A stretch of 64,000 nucleotides of DNA from Promineifilum sp. (GTDB lineage: Bacteria; Chloroflexota; Anaerolineae; Promineifilales; Promineifilaceae): assembly GCA_018058545.1 (NCBI GenBank), contig JAGOZU010000008.1:1-64000 (forward strand), in the 5' to 3' direction. Positions 14,711-22,682 of this stretch are shown here, in pieces; the stretch's first letter is position 1, and each line of letters starts with the position of its first letter. A model generated the notes under the pieces. That model saw only the letters and a list, made by a program, of their open reading frames with translations. It searched no databases and was not told the origin of the DNA. Position numbers and translations under genes: made by a program.

Positions 14711-16248
14711 TGGGTAGCCTCCTTGAGGGCCTGATTCAGCTCATCAATCCTTTTACGTTGCTCGGCAATCTCCTTGAGGGCGACCTCCCGTTTCTCGGCC
14801 GCCATTTCATCGGCCCAGTGCCCCTTGGCGCGGAAGAGATCGACCAGTCGCCAGAACATGAATGCCCCCAGCACGGTCAGAATCGTGGCCAAACCGATGT
14901 CGGTCAACAGCATCGTCCAGTTGACGATGCCCTGTTGCCCCGCCTCGGAGACAAAAAGACGCTTCATGGCGAAGACGGTCACCGCGCCAAAGGCCAGATT
15001 GGACATGACGATGATCGACCAGCCAAACCACTTGCGGACGCGGCCTTTAAGCCCTACCCGATCGGCATAGTAGAACAGGATGATGGTAGCGATCAAACTG
15101 GCCAGGATGTGCCAGTGGCCGGTTAGCGTGATTCGCTCATCCCGATGAGGCCAAACGCGGATGATCTCATCAAGTTTGACGGCCATAAAAATACCGATGC
15201 CGCTCACGGTGAAATTCATGAAGACCATTTGCCAGCCGGGGCCGAATTTGAGCGGATCGTGCCCAAGGGCTTTGATCTTCTGCAAGAAGGTCGGTTTTTT
15301 AAGGCCCAATTCGGCGGTACGATCGTTGATCAACTTGGCCCACGCATAGATGACGTAGAGCAATGCGGCCAGCATGACAAAGACCGAGCCGACGTAGATG
15401 GTCGTGTGCGCCCAATCAACCCAGACCACAGAGAGCGCGCCGGTGGTGATGATGATGGTGCCGACGATCATGAGGAGCATCGCCACCTTGTGCAGCCGCC
15501 CTTTGAAGTCCATCCAGCGCCCCACGATCAGGGTGATGGCGATGGCGATCAGGGTCAGCATGATATGCAGGTGACCGATGATCGCGCCTTGCATGGCCGT
15601 CCTGATCGGCGTGCGGATCAGGTCTTCAGCCAGGAATGTCTCGTGACCATTGCCCCAATAGGAGCCGGTGACCGCCCCGAAGGCCGCGGATAGCAATGTA
15701 GCCAGGGCCATGACGAAGAAAGCGGTGCGCTCCAGATCCAGGCCCTTTTTCGTGCGGGCATAGAGGGAGTCTTCGGGGAGGCGATACTCCTTCCGCCATG
15801 GCCACAAGGCGATAGCCAGCAGGATGCCGGCGAAGAAGATCAGCGATTGCCCCAGCAGAAACAGGCCATGAAACATGAAGTTCTGGCCCCAATAGGCAAA
15901 CGCCATGCCGAAGATGACAGTCAACAAATAACCGAAGGTGATGGTGCCGTTGATAAGCACCTGATTCTGCCGCTTCATCGGCAGGATGTCGGTCATGATG
16001 TAGACCTCGATTGCGATGATGGCCATCGCTATCGTATGGTAGAGCATGATGATGCGTGCCTCGCGTTCGGCCTGCACCAGCTGCATCCCCAGCACGCGAA
16101 CTGTGAAGTCGCGCACACCCCATTCCACCATCGGCCCGGAAAGCGTGCCCCAGATCACCGTGATCAGGGAGATGATCGCCATGGCCATGAGGATCAGGCC
16201 GTTCGTGGAAGTAAAGAGATAGTCGATACGTTTTTTAAGCGAACTCAT
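14707..16248 (-). CDS. 12-TM His-rich membrane protein with internal repeats, possibly heme-copper-oxidase-related
   Basis: 513 residues with about 12 predicted TM segments and a charged C-terminal helix. His residues recur at the same place in helices: LYHTIAMAIIAIE (TM2), GHLHIMLTLIAIAI (TM6) and GHWHILASLIATII (TM10), with further His in MFHGLFLLG (TM4) and DWAHTTIYVG (TM8). TM6-7 and TM10-11 align as copies, each followed by a KGR loop, and TM2-3 fits the same pattern. A three-fold arrangement of four-helix units is the architecture of heme-copper oxidase subunit I, and HxH in a late helix is typical of it, but the HH pair of helix VII and the classic CuB motif are not seen. It lies next to heme O synthase. 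Function is therefore inferred: a divergent heme-binding respiratory protein or a novel transporter. Confidence 0.75.
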   Translation of the reverse strand: MSSLKKRIDYLFTSTNGLILMAMAIISLITVIWGTLSGPMVEWGVRDFTVRVLGMQLVQAEREARIIMLYHTIAMAIIAIEVYIMTDILPMKRQNQVLINGTITFGYLLTVIFGMAFAYWGQNFMFHGLFLLGQSLIFFAGILLAIALWPWRKEYRLPEDSLYARTKKGLDLERTAFFVMALATLLSAAFGAVTGSYWGNGHETFLAEDLIRTPIRTAMQGAIIGHLHIMLTLIAIAITLIVGRWMDFKGRLHKVAMLLMIVGTIIITTGALSVVWVDWAHTTIYVGSVFVMLAALLYVIYAWAKLINDRTAELGLKKPTFLQKIKALGHDPLKFGPGWQMVFMNFTVSGIGIFMAVKLDEIIRVWPHRDERITLTGHWHILASLIATIILFYYADRVGLKGRVRKWFGWSIIVMSNLAFGAVTVFAMKRLFVSEAGQQGIVNWTMLLTDIGLATILTVLGAFMFWRLVDLFRAKGHWADEMAAEKREVALKEIAEQRKRIDELNQALKEATQ

Positions 16249-16405
16249 AAAACAGCACCCCCTTATGAGTGTCTTTCAAGTTCAAGTATGGCAGGCTATC
16301 TCTCATCCCCGTAGTGACATACAGCAGTTAAACCCATGAAGAAAGTCACATGTTTTCACACCTAATTTGTGCGTCATTCAGCACGCCTGCCTCTGCTCCT
16401 GATTC

Positions 16406-16558
16406 TCATAAATTCTTCTGCTCAAGGATCAGCCGCTGTGTGCCGGGCAGCCACAAAATGACAAACAGAACCAGAGCGATGAGCGGCGCGGGCAGGAACA
16501 TCGAGAAGCGCTGGACTTCAACGATGTTGATCGCCGCCAGGGGGAAACCACCGATCAT
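16406..16558 (-). CDS. Small hydrophobic protein (50 aa) or C-terminal remnant
   Basis: A short frame reads MIGGFPLAAINIVEVQRFS then a strong TM segment (FLPAPLIALVLFVILWL) and PGTQRLILEQKNL before a TGA. The protein-like composition (a clean TM followed by a charged tail) suggests real coding. No Shine-Dalgarno is visible, and the frame continues open upstream for some codons, so it may be the tail of a decayed membrane gene rather than an intact small protein. It lies 158 bases upstream of the 12-TM gene in the same direction. The rest of the 415-base gap up to the STAS gene shows nothing else. Confidence 0.35.
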   Translation of the reverse strand: MIGGFPLAAINIVEVQRFSMFLPAPLIALVLFVILWLPGTQRLILEQKNL

Positions 16559-16664
16559 CGCAGCCGGGATTTTGTGGCCACCTGCACGGGAACGGCTACA
16601 ATTTAATGGAGTTAGGCATGTCAGTGATCCGCCTGGATTTCACACCGAACGGAGACGGAACATC

Positions 16665-17084
16665 ATGGAAATTAAAAGCAGCCCCGTGGTCAATTCGCCG
16701 ACGACTTTTATCCTGCACCTTGAAGGTGAACTGGATGCGTCCAATTACCTCGATGTCATCGAACGCGTCCGCCAACTCTACAACGACGGCGCGCGGGAAC
16801 TGGTCATCGATCTGACTGATCTGACCTTCCTGTCCAGCTCCGGCCTTGTGTCCCTTCACAGCGCCGCGCTCATCATGCGTGGCGAGGAGCCTCCCAGCCC
16901 GGAATTTGGCTGGAGTGCCTTCCATGCCATCGCGTCTGACATCGACCGGGGCTTCGAGACACACTGCAAGCTGGCGAACCCGCAAGGCCGCGTGCGCAAG
17001 GCGCTGGAAATGACCGGTTTCAACTCATTTCTGGCGATATTCGACACCGTCGAAGCGGCCGTCCAGTCCTATCAGGACGTATAA
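16665..17084 (+). CDS. STAS-domain protein, anti-sigma factor antagonist-like
   Basis: 139-residue protein with a STAS fold: FILHLEGELDASNYLDVIE, then ARELVIDLTDLTFLSSSGLVSLHSAAL, where Ser in LSSSGL corresponds to the phosphorylatable serine of SpoIIAA-type antagonists. Between the two halves is an insertion (EEPPSPEFGWSAFHAIASDIDRGFE) longer than in the minimal STAS proteins found at the other end of the window, then KALEMTGFNSFLAIFDTVEAA. The start follows GGAGACGGAACATC; the longer frame upstream lacks a start signal. It is alone, so its kinase and phosphatase partners are probably encoded elsewhere, perhaps in the 59-64 kb module. Confidence 0.85.
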   Translation: MEIKSSPVVNSPTTFILHLEGELDASNYLDVIERVRQLYNDGARELVIDLTDLTFLSSSGLVSLHSAALIMRGEEPPSPEFGWSAFHAIASDIDRGFETHCKLANPQGRVRKALEMTGFNSFLAIFDTVEAAVQSYQDV

Positions 17085-17160
17085 TTTATTCGCTCGGCGG
17101 CGGCGCAATCCCGATATTTTTCCACCTGGCGAGCGGGCGCCTATTCCATGGAGGTGAGCC

Positions 17161-18357
17161 ATGCCCTTCGAATCTATCCCGGCCGAGATGAGCATCCTGC
17201 TACGAACGCTGAATGAGTTCGTTCGCGAGGAACTGTTGCCTCTGGAGCGGCCGTTTCTGCTGCACGAGTTCGATACCGTCATCCCGGCCATCGAAGAGAA
17301 ACGTCGCCTGGCCAAGGGGCTGGGTCTGTGGCTGCCGCAAATCCCTGAAGAGTATGGCGGGATGGGGCTGTCGCTCTTCGAGCACGGCCTGGTCAGCGAG
17401 GTACTCGGCCGCACCCCACTCGGCCATTACGCCCTGAACTGCCAGGCCCCTGACGCGGGCAACATGGAGATCCTCATCGAGCACGGCACGCCGGAGCAGA
17501 AGGAGCGTTTTCTCATGCCGCTGCTGGCCGGCGACACCCGCAGTTGTTTCTCCATGACCGAGCCGGAAAACGCCGGTTCCAATCCCACGTGGTTGAGCAC
17601 GACGGCCGGGAAAGACGGCGATGATTACATCGTCAACGGACACAAATGGTTCACTACGGCGGCCGACGGCGCGGCTTTCGCCATCGTCATGGCCGTCACC
17701 GACCCGGCCGCGTCGCGCTATGAACGGGCGAGCATGATCATCGTGCCCACCGACACGCCGGGGTTCCACATCGTCGAAAACACATCGGTGATGGGCGAAC
17801 GCGGCGCCGGGTGGGCCAGCCACGCCGAGATCCGTTACGACAACTGCCGCGTGCCGCAAGCCAACCGGCTGGGCGGCGAGGGGATGGGTTTCGTCATCGC
17901 CCAGCAGCGACTGGGGCCCGGCCGCATCCACCACTGCATGCGCTGGATCGGCATCTGCGAGCGGGCGTTTGACCTGATGTGCCGCCAGGCCGCCTTGCGC
18001 GAGCTGGCTCCCGGCCGGACGTTGGCTGAAACGGGGCCGGTGCAGACCTGGGTGGCCGAGAACCGGGCCGAGATCGACGCCGCGCGATTGCTGGTGCTGC
18101 AAACGGCGCGCAAGATCGACACCGAAGGGGCCTATGCCGCCCGCGACGACATCTCGCTGATCAAGTTCCATGTCGCCGGGGTGTTGCAGAAAGTGCTGGA
18201 TCGCGCCATTCAGGTTCACGGTGCGATGGGCATGACCGAAGAAACGCCGCTGGCGTTCTGGTATCGCCACGAGCGGGCGGCGCGTATCTATGACGGGCCG
18301 GATGAGGTGCACAAGTGGTCAGTGGCGCGGCGCATCCTGAGCCGGTACGCATTATGA
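17161..18357 (+). CDS. Acyl-CoA dehydrogenase (ACAD10/11-like)
   Basis: FAD-dependent dehydrogenase introducing an alpha-beta double bond in acyl-CoA. 398 residues with the N-terminal helical domain (LWLPQIPEEYGGMGLS), the FAD-binding beta domain (CFSMTEPENAGSNPTWLST, KWFTTAADGAAFAIVM) and the C-terminal domain with VHGAMGMTEETPLAFWYRH and RIYDGPDEVHKWSVARRIL. The last motif is typical of the ACAD10/11 branch acting on long or branched substrates. A strong GGAGGTGA precedes the ATG. The stop overlaps the next start as ATGA, joining it to the APH-like gene, a pairing also seen fused in animal ACAD10/11. Confidence 0.92.
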   Translation: MPFESIPAEMSILLRTLNEFVREELLPLERPFLLHEFDTVIPAIEEKRRLAKGLGLWLPQIPEEYGGMGLSLFEHGLVSEVLGRTPLGHYALNCQAPDAGNMEILIEHGTPEQKERFLMPLLAGDTRSCFSMTEPENAGSNPTWLSTTAGKDGDDYIVNGHKWFTTAADGAAFAIVMAVTDPAASRYERASMIIVPTDTPGFHIVENTSVMGERGAGWASHAEIRYDNCRVPQANRLGGEGMGFVIAQQRLGPGRIHHCMRWIGICERAFDLMCRQAALRELAPGRTLAETGPVQTWVAENRAEIDAARLLVLQTARKIDTEGAYAARDDISLIKFHVAGVLQKVLDRAIQVHGAMGMTEETPLAFWYRHERAARIYDGPDEVHKWSVARRILSRYAL

Positions 18358-19418
18358 ACGACAACACCAAACCCCCCGATACCATCACTATGCGCCCCGA
18401 CGAACAAATCGACGCGGAACGGCTTGGCCTGTATCTGGCCGGGAAATTGCTCGGCAGCGATGGCCCGCTTGCCGTGCGCCAATTCGGCGGCGGCGCGGCT
18501 AACTTGACCTACCTGCTCGACTACGGAACCCATGAGTATGTGCTGCGACGGCCGCCACTCGGCCCCGTGGCCACCTCGGCCCACGACATGGGGCGTGAAT
18601 ACCGGGTGTTGTCCGTCTTGCACCGGGCATTCCCCTACGCGCCCCGCGCCTACCTGTTCGGCGAAGATGAATCGGTGATCGGCGCGCCCTTCTTCGTCAT
18701 GGAGCGACGACGGGGCGTAGTCGTGCGGCGAACGATGCCTGAGGTCTATGCCGGACAGCCCGACGCGGCCCGGCGGATGAGCGAGGCGCTGATCGACGTG
18801 CTGGCCGAATTTCATGCCGTCGATTATCAGGCGCTCGGTCTGGGGGAATTGGGCAAGCCGGAGGGCTTCATCGACCGGCAGATCGAGGGTTGGTATCGCC
18901 GCTGGCAGGCAGCCAAAACGGCCGAACTAACGGACATGGATGCCGTCTACGCCTGGCTGAAGGCCCACGAGCCGGCCGCCCCCCATGTCTCGCTGGTCCA
19001 CAACGATTACAAGCTCGACAACGTGATGCTGGCGGCCGACGATCCCGGGCGGATCGTGGCCGTCTTCGACTGGGATATGTGCACCCTGGGTGACCCGTTG
19101 GCCGATCTGGGCGCATTACTGACATACTGGACGGAACCGGACGACCCGCCCTATCTGCAAGCGACGGCGATGATGCCGCTGGGCGTGCCGGGCTTCCTGA
19201 ATCGGGCCGAATTGGTGGCGCGTTATGCCGCCAAAACCGGCCGCACAGTTGACCACATCAACTTCTATCACGCCTTGGGTCTATTCCGGCTAACGGTCAT
19301 CGTGGCCCAAATCTACATCCGCTATGCGCGCGGCCAGACACAAGATCCCCGTTTCGCGGCGATGGAGATGATGATCCCCGCGCTGGCTCGTCGGGCCGGA
19401 GAACTCACATCCGCCTGA
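18354..19418 (+). CDS. Phosphotransferase family protein (APH / ACAD10-11 kinase-like)
   Basis: Kinase-fold protein of the aminoglycoside-phosphotransferase family. Seen are the nucleotide-binding N-lobe (VRQFGGGAANLTYLLDYG, YVLRRPP), the hinge motif FFVMERRRGVVVRR, the Brenner catalytic loop HNDYKLDNVML and the metal-binding FDWDMCTLGDPLADLG. 354 residues. The ATG overlaps the acyl-CoA dehydrogenase stop (ATGA). In animals the equivalent kinase domain of ACAD10/11 phosphorylates 4-hydroxyacyl-CoA so that it can enter beta-oxidation; a like role here is inference from gene pairing. Antibiotic resistance is unlikely. Confidence 0.9.
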   Translation: MNDNTKPPDTITMRPDEQIDAERLGLYLAGKLLGSDGPLAVRQFGGGAANLTYLLDYGTHEYVLRRPPLGPVATSAHDMGREYRVLSVLHRAFPYAPRAYLFGEDESVIGAPFFVMERRRGVVVRRTMPEVYAGQPDAARRMSEALIDVLAEFHAVDYQALGLGELGKPEGFIDRQIEGWYRRWQAAKTAELTDMDAVYAWLKAHEPAAPHVSLVHNDYKLDNVMLAADDPGRIVAVFDWDMCTLGDPLADLGALLTYWTEPDDPPYLQATAMMPLGVPGFLNRAELVARYAAKTGRTVDHINFYHALGLFRLTVIVAQIYIRYARGQTQDPRFAAMEMMIPALARRAGELTSA

Positions 19419-19589
19419 TTCCATCAGAAACCGCCACCCCCTTGGCTTGGCCTTGCTTATTACGGTTCCTGGGGTAAGATTAGGTCACGTGTTTTCCGAG
19501 GGGGTGTTGAGCCATCGTCCTCACGATCATGAAGTCATAACCCTTCATTCATCTGAATACACGTCTGACAAAAGGAGAGTAAGCAAGCT

Positions 19590-20093
19590 ATGTCCAACTC
19601 GCCTCCCGAAGGGAAGCAGGGCGTACTGAGCCGTATCTGGGCGGCGGCTCCTTTCCGAGCCTGGCTGATGCTGGCGGCGGTCATCGGCGGAGTGTTCGGA
19701 TTGGGGTTTTTCACGTTCGCCTTTGCCCAGGGAGCTTCCTATTTTTCGGATGACCCTGCGTCCTGCGTCAATTGCCATATCATGCGTGATCAGTACGACG
19801 GCTGGAACCACGGCAGTCACAAATCGGTGGCCACCTGCAATGATTGCCACACGCCCCATGACTCCGTGGTGGCCAAGTACGCCGTGAAGGCGATCAACGG
19901 TTTTCGCCACAGCGCCGCCTTCACGCTCAACAATTTTCACGAACCGATCCAGATCACATCGCTCAATCACCGCGTGGCTCGATCAAGCTGCCTCTATTGC
20001 CACGAAGCCATGACGGCCTATATGAATCATGCCGACAGTGATGATCCCACCGATTGCCTGCTCTGCCACGCGCGGGTCGGGCATGCCAAATAA
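19590..20093 (+). CDS. nrfH: NapC/NirT-family tetraheme cytochrome, NrfH
   Basis: Membrane-anchored tetraheme cytochrome c passing electrons from quinol to NrfA. One N-terminal TM segment (about 24-47) is followed by four CxxCH sites at about Cys59 (CVNCH), Cys83 (CNDCH), Cys134 (CLYCH) and Cys156 (CLLCH), as in NrfH. The Met after the first motif (CVNCHIM) fits the unusual Met-ligated first heme of NrfH. Length 167 is normal. AAAGGAG stands upstream. It is 15 bases before nrfA in the usual nrfHA order. Confidence 0.94.
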   Translation: MSNSPPEGKQGVLSRIWAAAPFRAWLMLAAVIGGVFGLGFFTFAFAQGASYFSDDPASCVNCHIMRDQYDGWNHGSHKSVATCNDCHTPHDSVVAKYAVKAINGFRHSAAFTLNNFHEPIQITSLNHRVARSSCLYCHEAMTAYMNHADSDDPTDCLLCHARVGHAK

Positions 20094-20108
20094 CAAACGA
20101 GGAAGAAG

Positions 20109-21419
20109 ATGACCAATCAGGAACCCACGCAAAAATCACCCAGTCGATGGTGGCTTATTGGCGCCTTTGTCGGCGGCCTGGTCATCATGGGCTTGATCGC
20201 CGCCCTGCTGGTGAATATCACCACCCGCAAGGCCGAGGGGGAGCAATATCCGCTCAAAGTCGTCGAGATCGCCGATGATGAACTGGATCCGCAGGTCTGG
20301 GGCAAGAATTTCCCCCGACACTATGACTCCTTCATGAAGACCCAGGACTCGACCATCAGCACGCCATTCGGCGGCTCCATACCCTATAGCAAGCTGGAGC
20401 GTGTTCCGGCGATGGTGCGCATCTGGGCCGGCTACGCCTTCAGCATCGACCACAACGAGGAACGGGGCCATTACTACACGCTGACCGACCAGCTGGAAAC
20501 CCAGCGAATTCAGGTTGTGGAGCAACCCGGCGCGTGTGCCAACTGCCACTCGGCCGACGCTCCGCGCCTGATCGCCGAGATGGGCTGGGAAGCGTTCAAC
20601 AAGACACCTTACAACGAATTGAAGGCCGACCTCCACTACGGCACGTCCTGCGCCGATTGCCACGACCCGCAGACGATGGAACTGCGCATCACCCGCCCGG
20701 GGCTTATCAATGCCATGACCGCGCGTGGCGTGGATCTGGAAGCCACCACCCGCCAGGAGATGCGCACCTACGTGTGTGCCCAATGCCACGTCGAGTACTA
20801 CTTCAAGGGCGACAACAAGGAACTGACCTTCCCCTGGAGCCAGGGATTGTCTATCGACGACATCGAGGCCCACTACGACACTTACGAATTCAAGGACTGG
20901 ACGCATAAAGAGACCAACGCACCGATGATCAAGATCCAGCATCCTGAATTTGAGATGTTCTCCAGCGGCCTGCATTACAAGTCGGGCGTGGCCTGCGCCG
21001 ACTGTCATATGCCCTACGTCCGCGAGGGCGCGGTCAAGATCTCCGATCACTGGCTGCGCAGCCCGATGGTCAATATCAACAACGCCTGTCAGACCTGCCA
21101 CCGGCAGGATGAGGCCGTCCTGCTGGAGCGCATCAACACGATCCAGAACCGCACCGCCGACCTGTTGCGCTCGACCGAAGAGTCGCTGCTCGACGCCATC
21201 GACGCCATCGTCGCCGCGCAGAACTCGGGGGCAACGGACGAGCAGCTGGAAAACGCCCGTTATCTGCACCGCCGCGCCTCGCTGCGCTGGGACTTCGTCT
21301 CGTCGGAAAACTCCACCGGCTTCCACAGCCCGCAGGAATCGGCTCGCATCCTGGCTGACGCGATCAACTTCGCCCGCCAGGCCCAACTGGAGGCCGAACG
21401 GCTGGGCGGCACGCCCTAA
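20109..21419 (+). CDS. nrfA: Ammonia-forming cytochrome c552 nitrite reductase NrfA
   Basis: Pentaheme enzyme reducing nitrite to ammonium by six electrons outside the membrane. An N-terminal TM/signal anchor (about 15-37) is followed by five CxxCH motifs: CANCHSAD, CADCHDPQ, CAQCHVEYYF, CADCHMPY and CQTCHRQD. The active-site heme, CxxCK in E. coli, is CANCH here, so this is the CxxCH-type NrfA. Catalytic residues are retained: Tyr of CHVEYYF, Gln-His of KIQHPEFEMFSSGLH. 436 residues. GAGGAAG stands before the ATG. With NrfH it makes a complete quinol:nitrite oxidoreductase; detoxification or dissimilatory ammonification are both possible. Confidence 0.95.
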   Translation: MTNQEPTQKSPSRWWLIGAFVGGLVIMGLIAALLVNITTRKAEGEQYPLKVVEIADDELDPQVWGKNFPRHYDSFMKTQDSTISTPFGGSIPYSKLERVPAMVRIWAGYAFSIDHNEERGHYYTLTDQLETQRIQVVEQPGACANCHSADAPRLIAEMGWEAFNKTPYNELKADLHYGTSCADCHDPQTMELRITRPGLINAMTARGVDLEATTRQEMRTYVCAQCHVEYYFKGDNKELTFPWSQGLSIDDIEAHYDTYEFKDWTHKETNAPMIKIQHPEFEMFSSGLHYKSGVACADCHMPYVREGAVKISDHWLRSPMVNINNACQTCHRQDEAVLLERINTIQNRTADLLRSTEESLLDAIDAIVAAQNSGATDEQLENARYLHRRASLRWDFVSSENSTGFHSPQESARILADAINFARQAQLEAERLGGTP

Positions 21420-21515
21420 CTCGCAAGCTTCTTCATCTCTTTAACACCTGACCGGCTGCGGCGCGATCGCGTCATGGCCGGTCAGGTGTTATTATTTCCG
21501 GCGGAGGTTATATCC

Positions 21516-22361
21516 ATGCCCATCACCTATCGTTCCATCTTCCGGCCGGATTTGTTTGCGGGACAAACCTATATCGTCACCGGTGGCGGCACCGGTATCG
21601 GCCGCGCCGTGGCTCATGAATTGGCTTCGCTGGGAGCGCATGTCGTTCTGGCGGCACGAACGATGGAGAACCTGGAGCGAGTCACGGCCGAAATCCGTGA
21701 GGCAGGCGGCGAGGCGTCTCCCTTCGCCTGCAACATCCGTGAGGAAGAGCAAGTGGCGGCCCTGTTCGACTTCGTGCTGGCCGAACGCGGCGGCTTCCAC
21801 GGTCTGGTCAACAACGCCGGCGGCCAGTTCATCAGCCCAGCGGAGATGATCTCGCTCAATGGCTGGCGGGCGGTGGTGGAGACGAACCTGACCGGCACGT
21901 TCCTGATGTGTCGCGAGGCGTTCAACCGCCACATGAACGCCCACGGCGGAGTCATCGTCAACATGCTGATCGAGATGTGGCGCGGCTTTCCGGGCATGGC
22001 CCACTCGGCCGCGGCGCGGGCGGGCATCGAGAACCTGACCAAGACGCTGGCCGTCGAATGGGCGCGGGCCGGGGTGCGCGTCAACGCCGTCGCGCCGGGG
22101 CTGATCTCGTCCAGCGGGCTGGAGCGCTACCCGGAGGCGGTGCGGCCGATGATCACGCAGAACATCCGCGACATCCCCATGAAGCGCATGGGCACGGAGG
22201 CCGAGGTGAGCGCGGCTATCGTCTTCCTGCTGTCGCCCGCGGCGGCGTTCATCAGCGGTGAGTCGATCAAGATCGACGGGGCGGGGTCGTTATGGCGCAA
22301 GACGTGGGAGGTGGGGGAGGATGGGCAGGGGGCGGAGGGGTATGAGGGGTTCGAAAGCTAA
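21516..22361 (+). CDS. SDR oxidoreductase of the enoyl/dienoyl-CoA reductase type
   Basis: Short-chain dehydrogenase with NAD(P)-binding YIVTGGGTGIGRAVAHELAS and LVNNAGGQF. The catalytic region reads GMAHSAAARAGIENLTKTLAVEW, lacking the standard YxxxK tyrosine. That sequence is the hallmark of peroxisomal trans-2-enoyl-CoA reductase, 2,4-dienoyl-CoA reductase and citronellol dehydrogenase relatives, so a role in unsaturated or branched acyl-CoA metabolism fits the acyl-CoA dehydrogenase 4 kb upstream. The start at MPITYRSIF was chosen because GGAGGTT precedes it; the longer frame by 14 codons has no such site. 281 residues with an acidic, Gly-rich tail. Confidence 0.88.
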   Translation: MPITYRSIFRPDLFAGQTYIVTGGGTGIGRAVAHELASLGAHVVLAARTMENLERVTAEIREAGGEASPFACNIREEEQVAALFDFVLAERGGFHGLVNNAGGQFISPAEMISLNGWRAVVETNLTGTFLMCREAFNRHMNAHGGVIVNMLIEMWRGFPGMAHSAAARAGIENLTKTLAVEWARAGVRVNAVAPGLISSSGLERYPEAVRPMITQNIRDIPMKRMGTEAEVSAAIVFLLSPAAAFISGESIKIDGAGSLWRKTWEVGEDGQGAEGYEGFES

Positions 22362-22403
22362 ATTAGCAATCACCTCGGGCTAAGGCCACGAGGCTAATGA
22401 CCA

Positions 22404-22425
22404 GCGACCCCTCAAAGGGGCTTTT
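22404..22425 (+). terminator. Short terminator candidate after the SDR gene
   Basis: CCCCT-CAA-AGGGG followed by CTTTT. Only five GC pairs, but position just downstream of the SDR stop and a T-run support it. The rest of the 320-base gap to the SdpI gene contains a 13-base direct repeat and a small inverted repeat, described in the findings, but no gene. Confidence 0.4.
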
Positions 22426-22682
22426 AGAGCCGCGTTCAAATCTTCTGGAGCCGGGTTCAACCGTCGTAATTATCTAGCCCGACCCTTCAGGGCCAGGCGA
22501 TCCCGGCATAACGTTTTCCATGTGGCGATATGACTGCATCACGATGCACAACTGAAAAAACCCGCCGCAGGAAACCACCCGCTGGACACTCGCCGGGCTT
22601 GTCGTTACACTGGTAATCATCAGAAATTGTCCGCAATTGACGGACGAATATTTATGAACCCTTCCCGGCAGAAGGAGGTAGC

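Noticed and set aside
16350-16664. N-terminal extension of the STAS gene
   Set aside because: The extension is unlike any domain and the Shine-Dalgarno site fits the internal ATG.
18354-19418. Aminoglycoside resistance kinase
   Set aside because: The coupling with an acyl-CoA dehydrogenase fits the ACAD10/11-type kinase better.
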